Part shown: positions 1-15,739 of the stretch, one piece after another | How positions within the stretch are numbered: position 1 is the first letter of the stretch | How the letters are laid out: the number at the start of each line of letters is the position of its first letter | Program-made: the position numbers and the translations under genes | Origin: Patagioenas fasciata | Taxonomy: Eukaryota; Chordata; Aves; Columbiformes; Columbidae | DNA length: 64,000 bases | NCBI RefSeq assembly: GCF_037038585.1 | Contig: NC_092541.1 | Span: forward strand, 1,733,445-1,797,444 | Reading direction: 5' to 3' | Notes under the pieces: model-generated | Told to the model about the DNA's origin: nothing | What the model saw: only the letters and a program-made list of their open reading frames with translations | Database searches by the model: none

Positions 1-2370
1 ACACTACTAAAAACACGGTGTGCATGCTGTTATTGAAGCAGAGGGAATGGGTAGAAGAGCTGGTGAACTATTTCACAATGTCCACACCCTGACCTATAAA
101 GGTTTCTAAAGTTTTGCTGGGAGATACCTGTTCCTGTGTGTGAATCATTAGAAAAGGGAAGATCTATAAACAGGGAAGCAAGGAAAGAATAATGGTGGAA
201 AGGCCAGCACCCCCCGTCCTCCCCACATCCCGAATTATACAGCGAGAGCATCCCAATTATTCACTCTGCTTGTCCATTTGGCTCAGTGAAATCACAAGTA
301 AATTTTCACTATTGCTTCCTTATAGTTCCTTCCTCAGTAAATTCTTTTGTTTCTTTTCACGTTGTATGGTTATATTTTTAATCGCGTGACTATGCTAGAA
401 TGACCTACTCGAGCCACACGTCTAGGGGTTAGCATCACATCATCGTTTGCAAAAATATCACATTAAACATAAGCGTCAAAACAGTTTGGACATTCCTAAT
501 GGTAGGAGCTCAGAGCTGACAACGCACCAGACGTGACCTAATGGTGAAACAGGTGTGTGGCGGCTGCTTTGGACACCCTCATTTGCCTTTGCAAGGGCTG
601 AATATGCATCAGAAGCTTAAAGGTACAAAACCATAACACCAGCTGTGGTAAAACCACTTTCAATAACTATCTAGACTTCAGGGGTGATTTTTTTGTTGTT
701 TCCCGGCGTCCTAAGTCAATAGGAGTTAATAGCCTGTTATTACGATCTATAGAAAGCAACAAAAATTAGGAACGCGTATTTCAGTTTAGAGGAATAATAA
801 TTTGGAAAAGAGGGGGAAACAAGCAAGCTGAAGTAGCTACAGAAAAATCAACCCACCACATTTTCATTCCTTATTAATGAGACCAATTATCAATATTTGG
901 AAGGCATTTAGGCTGCTTCTTAGTCCACAGTCTCAATGCAGTTACCAAGACATCCTGAGAATGAACACGTTTCGCTGGAAATAATTTTGTTGCTATGCAG
1001 GAAAAAATTGCTGTCTAAAAAATTAAGACGCTCAAGCATCAGTCATAAAGAAAGGGGCGTGATTTGAAAGGATAATGAACATTCCTGTCCTCAAAAACTC
1101 CGCTTTCAAGATGTAGAAAGCCAGATAATACTTGTTGCCATCGCTTACCAACTCGCCGCCATGCACAACACTGAACTCCTGTAATTACGGCTTGTGGCTG
1201 CAAAGTCGAACATTACCTTAAACATTTGGCCACGAGAGCTATGCGAGAAATTTTTCTTCTGGATATAGGACCAGAAAAGTGGGTAATAAGTGAAATTTTG
1301 TTATGTAATGTGTGAATGGCATTAACCGCGTTCAGGTTCCTGCACGGATTTGCCCGTTGAGGCGCATAACAAGCAGATTTGCACATGTAGCTCTCTTAAG
1401 ACGGCGTGTGGTGGCCTCTAGTGACAAACAGGGATATTATACTGTTCTACACATGGTGTTTCTGCTCCAAATAGCGCCCAAGCGCGGCCTGAGCCCGACC
1501 CCAGGAACCGCTCGCTCCTCCTGTCCCCATGCTCTGTGTGCGTCTCCAATTCCTAATTGGAAACCCCTGGTGAAGCATTTGTATAATGGACATTCCTAAA
1601 AGCGCACGGCTTTCTCGAGAGATGCATTTCCATCCTCTTTTCATTACTTTTCGATACCTGACTGCCTGACACGGATCCTGAAGCTGGGCTTATATCCCAG
1701 GTTCCTTCTCTTTACAAAGCCAACAACCTACACAAATAGGAATACATGCAATACAGTGAGAGTGTACAGAACTACTACAGCACATTATTGGTGTGTGCAC
1801 ATATTTGCACGGGGCCATGAAAGTTGTATTTGCCTACTGAATCATAAAAATGATTCAGTTCAGTAACTATTTCAGCATTATGGAACTGAGAACAAACAGT
1901 AAGCTGAAATACCCCCCATCTCACTGGTTTTCTCATTCCACTGATGCCTTGCTTGCACATCACTTCTACAAGGGAAAAAGATCTGCCTGGTACTCTCTGG
2001 GATTATATTAGAGCTGCTACGAATGATACTTTTAGGGTAGAAAAAAGGAGAAGGTTCATTTGTATGGCCCAGAGCTGTTGTTGTTGGCACTGACATCTGA
2101 TTCTACCCCAGGAGAGCAGCTGAGACAGGAAAGGCAGCTCCTGACTCTGATGTTCACCCTGTGGTTGGCGAAGGATGCAACCAGCACATCGACTCCAGCA
2201 TCGCTCCAAGGCCCGGAACACTTCTTCAAGTACCGTACTGGTTAATGGTTTGAATTCACCTCTCCGGTCAAAAGCTCAAAAGAGAAAGAAACAAGATGGA
2301 GTGTTTTGATGATTAGGATATTTTCTTCTGGCAAAAGACATAAAGGAGAGGGAAATGAGGGAAAAAATAT
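1..2370. other. Intergenic stretch, no gene seen
   Basis: AT-rich to mixed sequence with only short ORFs (under 100 codons) that resemble nothing I know and lack a convincing splice context. I see no keratin rod motif, no RNA gene and no clear mobile element. It lies 5' of KRT20, where another type I keratin gene might have been expected, but none is visible inside the window. Confidence 0.6.
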
Positions 2371-2580
2371 ATACATCAGGAATCACAGAACATCAGGGAT
2401 TGGAAGGGACCTGGAAAGCTCATCCAGTCCAATCCCCCCACCCAAGCACAACTTCCCCTTGGTGAAGCCATGTTGGCTGCCCCAATGACCCTCTCATCCC
2501 TGATGTGCTTTGAGATGGCACCAAGGAGAAGCCGTCCCATCACTTTCCCAGGAAGACAGTCTAAGATCTTACGCTGCAAA
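2371..2580 (-). mobile_element. CR1 LINE fragment, internally deleted
   Basis: Read on the minus strand, a short piece of CR1 reverse transcriptase (the segment encoding a KVMGRLLLGAISKHI-like stretch) is joined directly to the CR1 3' end, whose CATCCAGT and TGATGTTCTGTGATTC-like terminal motif lies at the left edge. The sequence normally between these two parts is missing. It is a dead, 5'-truncated copy. Edges are approximate. Confidence 0.8.
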
Positions 2581-4800
2581 TGTTCAGGGCTTCAATGAAT
2601 CCACTTGAGTTCATTGTCTGGATCTTTCTCTTATCTGATCACACTCAGCAAAGCACAAAACGACTTTACTCTTTGGGCAGTCTTCAAGGGTGTAGCATCC
2701 ACATTAACACACGGTGCAAAGGTGGTTTAGTTTGTTTTCGGGGTGGAGAATTGTCCTAAGCACTTTCTTTTTTTCACTCATTCAGAAAAATCTTAATTAG
2801 AAGCCTGCTATTGGCTCACACCTACATGAAAAATTCACTTGGATTTTCCCCTCAAAGCTCATCTTACAACCCTTCCCTTGGTCGCAAGCCAGTTGTATGG
2901 CATGAATCGGGAAGTAACTTCCCACAAATGGGTTAAGAAAGCCGGGAATTTCTCAGATACAGAAATACTGAATACTGGAAAACGGCTGGAATATTGAACA
3001 AGGAATTCCTCTTCCTTGAGTGCACCTTGTACAGTAGGAGTCCTTTCAGGACTGCGTTGTAAGAGATCTTTCAGATTCAAATTATTGCAACACAAAATCC
3101 AAACTGAGATCAGCTACATAGTCATAGGGACTAATTAACAGGCATTGGATTTCACCCCTTGAACAGATTGTCGCTGAAGACTGAACTACGAGACTTTTCT
3201 TCATTTAAATGTCTAGGTTGGCCAAAAGAAAAGCATGTGTACCACCTAAAGGCAGCGTAAACCCAGAACCACAGCTGGGTGTGTCTTTTTCCCTTGGACT
3301 CTCAACACTGGTTACCACGACTGGTTAGTAAAGGTGAGTAATACTAAATAGCACTCACACGTTATCTCAACTCCGCACAACTTATCTTCATTACTCTCTA
3401 CTACACACTAAACTGCCACGCCAGTGGGGTTGCTTCATGAAATTGAACAATTTATGGATGTTTTATTGCCAGCACACACAAACCACTCCATCCGCACACG
3501 TCACTGGGGGGAAGCATTGAGCGTGAATCCCCGACTGTCCCTGCACAGCATTCCCAGCTGAGTCAACCGCTGAACCAAACCATCAGCAAAGTGTCAGCAC
3601 CGCTTCTTTAACATCAATCAAAACTGCACACATTGGATAATACATTCTTAATGCAATTAGCTTTTGATATTTAAACTGCGTAGCTACTGCACCATATGGA
3701 GGTGAGATAGTTGTGACAACAAATATTAGGAATTTGACCCCCAAAAGCCCATCTAGACCTTCCATGGCATCCTTTTGCATCTAGAGGCAAACACAAAAGC
3801 CAACAAATAACCTTTGTCATTTGCTCAGTAACAGAAAAAATGGAAGCTGCAAGTGATGCTTATCAAAAATATCATCAAGGTAACAGGAAACTGATGTTAA
3901 CAAAGACAAAGACGACAAAACAAAACATTTACTCTGAAATAAATTATCATATAACACAGTCAGAGAAACAGGCACTGAAATAGATCACCATGAGATCTAA
4001 GTGTAGCAGGACCTCTTGCTGTATTCCTTTAACAGTTTTAAAGGTGTAAGGTCAGCCCTACCAACACAACCAACACAGTCTGACTATTTTTAACAAACAA
4101 AAGATGACCCACCTTGGGTTTCCACAGTGACAGACCAAACGACATGGCCACTGTACTTTGGTCTCAACTATCATAAACGTTATCGTTATCAGTTACACCC
4201 AAAGAAGGTCAAGGTCCAGAGACAACCCACAGCATCCTCCTGCAAAGAAGTTCTGCCCTGAACACCGATCATGTTGGTTTGGAGGAAGCGTATTTGCAGC
4301 ATAGTTAAGCACGACAGATTAACTCTTTACCTTAATCCAATATTATTTAGACTAATCTATAGCACAGTAACTTTCAAAACTTACCAGTACTGATTCCATG
4401 ATATCCCAAGTTACGTGTTCTCAAAAACATGAAGGTGCTTCCAAGACACAGTTTTATGCCCTTAGAGCTTAGTGTCCTGCCCATTTCCTTGCCCCAAGCT
4501 TGAAGACCAGTATGTAGAGCAGCTGTTTTCACTAATTCAATCACTGTGTTAATTGCTCTACCTGCCTGGCAGTACATGAATAATACACAGAAGTACTGTT
4601 GAGCACAATGCCCCAAGGACCTACACCTCCATGTGGTCCCATTGCCCATCTGCTGCCTGCAGCACCAGTAACCCCCAGCAACCACTTTCTTACCTTGCTT
4701 CCCATTTCCCCTCTGCATTTCTGTATCAAAAGTATACACCAGAGTCAGAGCAGGAACCTCGGTGCGATTAGAAGTGGGATGGTTGGGTTTCTTCATGTGC
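2581..4800. other. Intergenic stretch, no supported gene
   Basis: No recognisable gene. A 140-codon minus-strand ORF at 4374-4796 is the longest open stretch. It has no similarity I recognise, and its end runs through a good splice-donor-like sequence near 4380 (see findings). The remainder is mixed-composition unique sequence. Confidence 0.5.
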
Positions 4801-4814
4801 CGAGCAAAGGCGGC

Positions 4815-5955
4815 TGATTGCTGCTAACGAGCACAACATGGGTTTCAGGTGGCTACAGGGAGTGCCAGAGCCTGCTGCTGCTGGATAACGATGGCAGCAT
4901 CCCACCTGTGTGAGGGATGGATGAGCAGGACCTGCTCAGCACGGTTGCAAAGCTTAAGGAGGAGATTGAGACGCTGAGGACCATCAGGGAGTGTGAGAAG
5001 GAAATCAACTGGTGGGGTAACTCCCTGGAGTGCCACTCAGAGAGGCTCCAGGGGGACACCCCCCAAAAGGTGATGGACCCCTTGCCCTGTTGGGCAGAGG
5101 GAGAAGACCTGAGACAGCCCCTGCCCTGGTGCTGTGGGGCAGAGGTATGGGACAGAAAAGATGATGAGGGTTGGAAGCGAGTTCCAATTCAGGGCCGTGG
5201 GCAACCCCCTTCCCTACCTGCTTTGCTTCCCCAGGTGCCCCTCCATAATAGGTTTGAGGCTGTGGATCCTGAAGAGGAAATAGGTGAGGATGTGGTGCAA
5301 GGCCCACCTACGAGGTCACAGAGAAAGAGGCAGTTGACCCCATGCCTCAAACCGCCCCAGATAAGGAAGAAAGAAGGCACAAGATCAGAGCATCCCGACA
5401 CGTAGGAAGTCAAGAAGGGAGCCAGGAGACCTGCGTGGTTAAACAGGGACTGCTGGGGATGCTCAAGTGGAAGAGGAGAGTGTATAGATCATGGAAAGAG
5501 GGGCTGGCCACTTGGGGAGAACATCAGGCTGTTGGCAGAGGGCGTAGGGAGGCAACCAGGGAAGCAAAGACCTCCTTAGAATTCAACCTGGCGAGAGGGC
5601 TCAAGGACAACAGGAAGAGCTTTTTCCAATACGTGGCAGATAAAACTCACACCAGAGGCAATGTAGGCCCAGTGACGAACAAGGTGGGTGCCCTGGTGAC
5701 AGAAGATCCAGAGAAAGCAGAGTTACTGAATGTTCTTTGTCTCCATCTGCTTTGCCGGGGGCTGTGCTGAGGATCCCGCACCGCTGAGGCCCCAGAGAAG
5801 GTCAGGACAATGGAGGAGTTTGCCTGGGTTGATGAGGACTGGGTTAGGGAGCAGTTGGGCTCCAACGCAATCTGGACATCCATAAATCCATGGGTCCGGA
5901 TGGATGCACCCGTGGGTGCTGAGAGAGCTGGCTGAGGTCATCGCTATAGAGAGGA
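4815..5955 (+). mobile_element. CR1 LINE fragment with ORF1 and middle ORF2 pieces
   Basis: The first part (about 4917-5060) encodes a CR1 ORF1-like leucine-rich segment containing LKEEIETLRTIRECEKEI. It is followed by ORF1 remnants to about 5400. From 5387 the sequence jumps to the region of CR1 ORF2 between endonuclease and reverse transcriptase (SWKEGLATWGEHQ, then FFQYVADKTH, then EDPEKAELLN), and it ends near a MHPWVLRELAEVIAI-like stretch before the RT core. The endonuclease and the RT core are missing. The segment 5395-5560 is nearly the same as 10168-10335, so both copies come from related CR1 subfamilies. Confidence 0.85.
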
Positions 5956-6204
5956 TGGCTGCAGCTATACTGTTATAAATGATTCAACAGTTCATTTGTG
6001 TTTTATTTGTTATTCAAAATAACAACAAAGCAAGCCAAACTACCTGGGGGCCTTTTCTCAAGCACAGACGAACAGATGAAAACCCTTTTACATTATTCGG
6101 AGCATGGGGACAATATGGTGCGTGCTATTTGTGCTGACACCAGGTCCACGATGTGTCAACAGAGGTGGGGTTTATAACCATTGTGCTTCCTCTTGGAAAC
6201 AGGG
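5956..6204. promoter_or_regulatory. Proximal upstream region of KRT20
   Basis: About 250 bases between the end of a CR1 copy and the KRT20 TATA box. A second TATA-like TTTATAA lies near 6171. I see nothing else that I can name. Confidence 0.35.
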
Positions 6205-6210
6205 TATAAA
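6205..6210 (+). promoter_or_regulatory. KRT20: KRT20 TATA box
   Basis: TATAAA lies 94 bases 5' of the KRT20 start codon. Transcription would start about 25-30 bases downstream, near 6235, leaving a leader of about 65 bases. Compact TATA promoters are usual for keratin genes. Confidence 0.75.
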
Positions 6211-6298
6211 GGTTTATAGAGCACGCACGGCTCCTCACATCAGCTGCTCGCGCTCTGTGTGGGTTTGGCTGCTGCACTTCAGAAGGAGAAGAGGACAA

Positions 6299-9248
6299 AT
6301 GGCGTTTTCTACACGGAGCTTCCAGCTGGGTGCAAGCACCCGCTTCCAACCTACTGCACCCAGCATCAGTGGTTTGACCTCCAGGAAAATGAGCATCCAA
6401 AGGCTCCAGGCACCCAGTGTCTATGGAGGGGCCGGCGGCTCCGGCACCCGCGTGTCCGCCGGCACCCGCGTGTCCGCCAGCACCGGCTCCGGACAAGGCT
6501 TCGGTGGGAGCCTCCAGCTCAACGTTACCGGTAACGATGTTCTGCTCGCTGGTAATGAGAAGTCAACCATGCAAAATCTCAACGAGCGCTTGGCTTCGTA
6601 TCTGGAGAAGGTGCGCTCTCTAGAAAAGGCGAACTCGCTGATCGAAAAGCAGATCAAGGAGTGGTATGCGAAGAACACCACAGACGTGAGGCAGGACTAT
6701 AGCTCCTACTTCAAAACAATTGAGGATCTCCAGAGTAAGGTAAGATATCATACAGCCATCAATAAAGACACAAAGTGCAATTATTGGGGAGATGCATAAT
6801 AATCCATTGCAGGAAATGTACTTTTCCAAATTACAGTTTCTCAGGCAAGAAAAATAAACACTTTCTTTTGATCAGATACAAATTAGTGACAGATTTTACA
6901 TTATTTGTAATATTAGATATGTGTCTGCAGACGTGACTAACCTCGTATGTGAAAAATCTCTGAATCAAAAGTAATTAATTCGATTCTGTTTGCCTTAGGT
7001 TATTTTAGTGAGTGAAAATACCGGTGGTAATTTACATATTTAAATATAGTCTAGCAGCTGTGGATTTCAGAGTGGCTTTTTAGAAAAGACTGCCAGCCAA
7101 ATGCTCAGAAAGAAATGATAGATCACTACGTGAAATAGTCAACTACCACTGTGAGCAATAAAATATCCCCACAGCCACCAGCTGACGGATTTGTCAAACT
7201 TCCTTTTCACCAGTTCTGTTTCCCATCCTCTAAAAGCCGATCCCTTCCAGAGAGCAATTCATACCATCTATTTTATATATCTATTTTATGACCATGTACT
7301 TTGCCTTTTGGAAGACCCTAATTCCTTCTATGCGCTTCAAAGGGAACTTAACTTAAACCTAGATGACTAGCAGCTGAGGTTAAGCAAGATGAATCCTGCA
7401 TGCAGGATTAATTTCTAGAAATGGATCAAGTGAGCGTTTACATGCAAAGACCCATTGCTTTTCAACCATTCCTTTCTAGATCGGTGCGGCACAGCTGGAA
7501 AACGCGAGGCTGGTCCTGCAGATCGACAACGCCAAACTGGCTGCTGACGATTTTAGGCTGAAGTAAGTTACGTGATCCTTTCTTAAATTCGCTTTCATGA
7601 CCCTCTTATTCATGAAAGCTTCTAGTTATTGGTATCGAAGCTGAGAAGTAAACATTTTCTAATCTAAAGTTGAATATAAAGACAAATTTTACAAGTAAGG
7701 CTGTAGTCGTTACCGATTGTAACATTTACATCATCAGCCACATTTCCACGGTGACAAAACGAGCCTTGTTTTACAGGTATGAGAACGAGCTCCTGCTCAG
7801 GCAAAGCGTTGAGAGCGACATTAACGGACTGGTCCGAGTTCTCGATGATTTGACTTTGTCGAAAGCCGATCTGGAGTCACAGATCGAGAGTGTGAATGAA
7901 GAGCTGGCTTTTCTTAAGAGGAACCATGAGGAGGTGAGAACAGCCAAATACTGTCACGGAGAGGGGTTTTTTTAAGTGATATATTTACAAGGCGATTAAG
8001 TCCTCTTGCCCTGAGGTGCTGTTTAAGAATGACTTCTATGTCTGTATATTTTGAGCTTGCTAACACAGTCCTCATTGCTGCAGGACGTCGACAGGCTGCG
8101 CAAACGAGTGGGTGGGTCTGTTAACGTAGAGGTGGACGCTGCTCCAAGCATCGACCTTGCGACTACCATGGAAAACATGAGACGGCAATACGAAGAAATG
8201 GCAGAAAAGAACCGTCAAGAAGCCAAACAACGGTTTGAAAAGCAGGTGAGGTCAATTACCCAATTACCGAAGTGTCAGCACGAACCTCATTCGTGTGGGG
8301 TTGCGGTTTATGGTCCTTTCGCTTTTGCATTTCAGACCGAAGAACTGAACCAGGAAGTCGCAATCAACGTCGAACAGCTCCAGGTCCAAAGGAGAGAGGT
8401 CACCGAGCGCAGGCAGATCTTGCAGGGTCTGGAGCTGGAATTACAGTCCGTGCTTAACATGGTAAATAATACAGACTACTTGAAATAAAGACTATGTTTA
8501 GTAGATCACGCGGATAAATATACCGAGAGGCTTTTCAATCAAGATGCTATTTTAACACAAAAATGTATCCTCTTGGATAATGCGTCTCTCTTCTTTTCAT
8601 CGGCTGTAGAGAAAGTCCTTAGAAAACACCCTGGCTGAAACTGAAGCACGTTACAGTTACCAGCTTGCCCAAATCCAGGAGGCAGTTGCCAATTTGGAGG
8701 CTCAACTGAGGCAACTGCGAGCTGACATGGAGGGTCAGAGTAACGAGTATAGTCTATTACTGGATATCAAGACTCGCTTGGAAAAGGAGATCGCCACGTA
8801 CCGCCATCTGCTGGAAGGAGAGGACATCGGGTGAGGAGATACTCTGCTCGTTGGTTGTTCTGTAGGACAGCAGACAACGTCACAATTACCATGAAAGTGT
8901 CAAATCTGCCACTTTCCATCTAGTTTGGGGTGGGGGGAACCTGTTGCCCAGTTCTCAGCTGTGTGTTAGGTGCCATATATTTATATCCTTTTCATTTATA
9001 ATTTGAACAGACATTTCCAAGTGGAAGAATCGGCAGCCGAGATTGACAAAGGTACGTCACACCAACTTCCTTGGTCTTCGATGGCTGCCTGCTGAGATGC
9101 TACGGAACTAAGTAGCACTAAATTAATTCACGGTTTCATTTCATTACCAGAATCAAGTAAAGTTAAGAAGATCAAGACGATAGTTGAAGAGGTGGTTGAT
9201 GGCAGGGTCGTTTCCTCTGAGGTCAAGGAGATCGAAGAGAAGATGTGA
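6299..9248 (+). CDS. KRT20: Keratin, type I cytoskeletal 20 (K20)
   Basis: Type I keratin that pairs with a type II keratin in cytoplasmic intermediate filaments; in mammals it marks intestinal epithelium, urothelium and Merkel cells. Coding exons: 6299-6739, 7480-7562, 7777-7933, 8084-8245, 8336-8461, 8610-8830, 9011-9051, 9151-9248, total 442 residues (human 424). Exon lengths 83, 157, 162, 126 and 221 are the classic type I keratin pattern, and all junctions are GT-AG and in phase. Head is residues 1-86. The rod begins with the helix-initiation motif ([19 protein letters not shown]) and ends with the termination motif ([13 protein letters not shown]). The tail reads [20 protein letters not shown], the K20/K12 type. 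VYGGAGG in the head and [11 protein letters not shown] before coil 1A match human K20 better than other keratins. The in-frame opening to 6104 is excluded by the TATA box at 6205. Confidence 0.95.
6443..6478 (+). repeat. KRT20: 18-bp perfect tandem duplication in KRT20 head
   Basis: Two identical 18-base units (6443-6460 and 6461-6478) encode GTRVSA twice in the KRT20 head. The reading frame is kept. The lack of any difference between copies suggests a recent duplication or active slippage. Confidence 0.9.
6740..7479 (+). other. KRT20: KRT20 intron 1
   Basis: 740-base intron with donor GTAAGA and acceptor TTTCTAG. It is AT-rich, with no ORF or repeat that I recognise. Confidence 0.85.
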
Positions 9249-9597
9249 ACGGCACCAGCCACTGAGCTTCTTGGAGCCCACGTCAAAGCTAAAAGATTAA
9301 ACTTCACGAAGAAGCCAATCTCATTTACCCTAAAACCCAGAAGGGCTGAAAAATGCCCAACTATCCAATCTCAAACAATATTTTTCTTTTTGTAAGTTAC
9401 AAACTACAAGATTTTGGGTTTACTTACATAAAGACCTTGATGAAAAAAGAGTCTGTTCTAAATGTTTAATTGTACCAGACAGTTCGCTCCAACATCTGGT
9501 GCCTTACTTTGTCTCATACTTTCAACACATTAACAAAAGCCTTTAGAAGAGAGCTGCTATTTCTGAAGCCTTGATGGACACCTCATCTAAGCTCTAC

Positions 9598-9603
9598 AAT
9601 AAA
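9598..9603 (+). terminator. KRT20: KRT20 poly(A) signal
   Basis: AATAAA lies 350 bases after the KRT20 stop codon, the first such hexamer there. It implies a 3' UTR of about 370 bases. Confidence 0.75.
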
Positions 9604-10160
9604 GAATTTACTAGGTACAGCTTATAGACTCAAATACGTTAGTTCGATTGCAATCTGAAGTTTAGTAATCTGTTTTTCCTCTTGTGTGCTAGAAGATTTA
9701 GAGTAGATTTCTTTTTAAAAGCACATTGAAGGGTGAAGGTTCTGAACTTGAACTCCCATTTGAATGTACTGCAGCTTCACTTCAGTAAACAATTATTTTA
9801 AAGTAAATAAGTGTCACTTTTCATCTCATAATAAACCAAAGTGTGAAGTCAAAGAAGCCTGTTGATTATTATTCACTGTGAATGTTTTTATCACCAGGGG
9901 CTACAGTGAGCAAAGACATTTTATCAGTAAGAATATATTTTGCCTTCCAGTTTGGAAATTCAGATCACCATTTCTGTTCCAGCTTCGGCACTCACTGTGG
10001 GTCCCCTTTCCCACGCAGTCTAAACCTCCTTCAATCCAAGGAGTCCAGAACTTCCTCTTGACATAAACACAGAAAACTCTTTCTGTTGAAATCCCCCCCG
10101 TCCTGTGTCTTGTTTACCGTACAGAAACACCTGCCAAAGAAAATAATCCTTTGCTTTCAC
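9604..10160. other. Spacer between KRT20 and the next CR1
   Basis: AT-rich sequence after the KRT20 poly(A) signal. A 62-codon ORF at 9878-10066 has no supporting feature. I see nothing else. Confidence 0.55.
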
Positions 10161-10164
10161 AAGT

Positions 10165-11033
10165 GTGAGTCACGTAGGAAGTGAAGGAAGGGAGCCAGGA
10201 GACCTGCGTGGTTAAACAGGGACTGCTGGGGATGCTCAAGTGGGAGAGGAGAGCGTATAGATCATGGAAGGAGGGGCTGGCCGCTTGGGGAGAACATCAG
10301 GCTGTTGGCACAGGGTGCAGGGAGGCAACCAGGAAAGCTAAGGCCTCCTCGGAGAGCAGCGTAGGGGAAAGGGACCTGGGGGTTCTGGGACAGCGGGGTG
10401 ACCATGAGCCAGCACTGGGCCCTTGTGGCCAGGAAGCCAATGGTACCTGGGGTGGGTTAGAAGGGGGTGGTCAGTAGGTCAGAGAGGTTCTCCTGCCCCT
10501 CTGCTCTGCCCTGGGGAGACCACACCTGGAATATTGTGTCCAGTTGTGGCCCCTCAGCTCCAGAAGGACAGGGAACTGCTGCAGAGAGTCCAGCGCAGCC
10601 ACCAAGATGCTGGAGGGAGTGGAGCATCTCCCGTGTGAGGAAAGGCTGAGGGAGCTGGGGCTCTGGAGCTGGAGAAGAGGAGACTGAGGTGTGACCTCAT
10701 TAATGTTTACAGATATCTAAAGGGTGAGTGTCAGGAGGATGGAGCCAGGCTCTTCTCGGTGACAACCAGTGACAGGACAAGGGGCAATGGGTGCAAACTG
10801 GAACACAGGAGGTTCCACTTAAATTTGAGAAGAAACTTCTTCCTGCTGAGGGTGTGAGAGCCTGGCCCAGGCTGCCCAGGGAGGCTGTGGAGTCTCCTTC
10901 TCTGCAGACATTCAAACCCGCCTGGACCCCTTCCTGTGGAACCTCAGCTGGGTGTTCCTGCTCCATGGGGGGATTGCACTGGATGAGCTTTCCAGGGCCC
11001 TTCAGCCCCTGACATTCTGTGACTCTGTGATGT
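10165..11033 (+). mobile_element. CR1 LINE copy with large internal deletion and intact 3' end
   Basis: It opens with the same ORF2 middle segment as the copy at 4.8-5.9 kb (CACGTAGGAAGT onward, encoding WKEGLAAWGEHQ). Near 10345 it jumps straight to the CR1 3' region (GGGGAAAGGGACCTGGGGGT) and continues to the terminal ATTCTGTGACTCTGTGATG repeat that ends CR1 elements. The reverse-transcriptase core is missing, so it could not mobilise itself. Confidence 0.88.
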
Positions 11034-11519
11034 GCTTCTTCATATTCTTTTTTTGATCGCTTTTCTTATTTCTTACTCCACACAGAGAGAGCACTAATCC
11101 GGCAGAGTTTCACACCAGAAAATTATTATGAATAGAAACACATTTCTGACACGCACACTGCGAAGTATGACATGAAAGGCATCATTCCACCGAGTTAAGC
11201 ATCCTTCTGTAATAATAGCCCCAAACCAAGAAAGCAATGAGTATGTACTGACAAAAAAAGTTATTTAGAAGGGATTTAAATGCGAAAAGAAATTTTTGCG
11301 CTCCATTGCACGTGGCAAAACCTTATCGTGATGTCTCAGCTCCACTCCACCCATTTCCCCTCACTCAGCAAACACCTGGAGGGCACCAGATTTCCGCTCC
11401 CATTGGCACAGATCATTTCGTTCGGTCAGGACACATCGAAGTGACTTCCCACTAAGCAAGAGGGAGAGGAAGAATTAAAGACCTTCCTAGGAGGAGGGGA
11501 CTAATCCTGAAACGTTCCC
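11034..11519. promoter_or_regulatory. KRT12 upstream region
   Basis: About 485 bases between a CR1 copy and the KRT12 TATA box. No coding potential. This must hold the proximal KRT12 promoter, but I do not assign single transcription-factor sites by eye. Confidence 0.4.
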
Positions 11520-11526
11520 TATATAA
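11520..11526 (+). promoter_or_regulatory. KRT12: KRT12 TATA box
   Basis: TATATAA, 58 bases 5' of the KRT12 ATG. It predicts a transcription start near 11550 and a leader of only about 28 bases. Confidence 0.75.
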
Positions 11527-11577
11527 GGGTTGGACTGTTGTTGATCTGCCTGGCTCGGCGTTGGGTACTTGAGCACC

Positions 11578-15274
<3,697 letters not shown>

Positions 15275-15635
15275 GGCACAATCTGACACGGCAAAGGATC
15301 CCTTCACTCTATATTTCTTTCAAAGCCAAATGGATAAATAATTTTGTTCTTTTGTACGAAGTGATAGAAATAGATTGGCTCTTTACTAAGATTCTTTTAC
15401 ATGAAACAAAGCCTGCGTTTTCATTCTTAGCAGGCATGCAATATATTTTCTGCTTCAATCTACTACTATTACTTGTATTATTTTCATGATGTTCCTTATC
15501 ATCAATTCTTTGTTCAATAACTAGAAATATGGTGCACACATTAGGCATTAAATTAGATACGCTTTTTGTGATTTTTAGTAATTAATAGATCAAATAATTT
15601 TGCTATTCTAACCTCATTTTCCAGTTTTCTTGACT
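15275..15635 (+). other. KRT12: KRT12 3' UTR
   Basis: AT-rich sequence between the stop codon and the AATAAA at 15636. No repeat recognised. Confidence 0.7.
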
Positions 15636-15641
15636 AATAAA
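15636..15641 (+). terminator. KRT12: KRT12 poly(A) signal
   Basis: AATAAA, 362 bases after the KRT12 stop codon, followed by a TTTGAAGTATTATGTCTCC stretch. It is almost the same distance as in KRT20. Confidence 0.75.
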
Positions 15642-15739
15642 AGGACTCAACAAACTTTGAAGTATTATGTCTCCCTGTATTCTTCATTTCGGACTGTTGC
15701 TCCTGATCAATATTTGCCATTTTGTTGGGTATTTTGTCC

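Noticed and set aside
4845-5770. Several ORFs read as one candidate gene upstream of KRT20
   Set aside because: They correspond to CR1 ORF1 and ORF2 pieces joined by deletion.
6104-6298. N-terminal extension of KRT20 to an ATG at 6104
   Set aside because: The TATA box at 6205 lies inside it, and the ATG at 6299 gives a head that matches K20; the added residues resemble no keratin.
11569-11577. KRT12 start three codons upstream at a TTG
   Set aside because: A TTG start is not expected; the ATG at 11578 has a good context (GCACCATGG) and matches the mammalian N-terminus.
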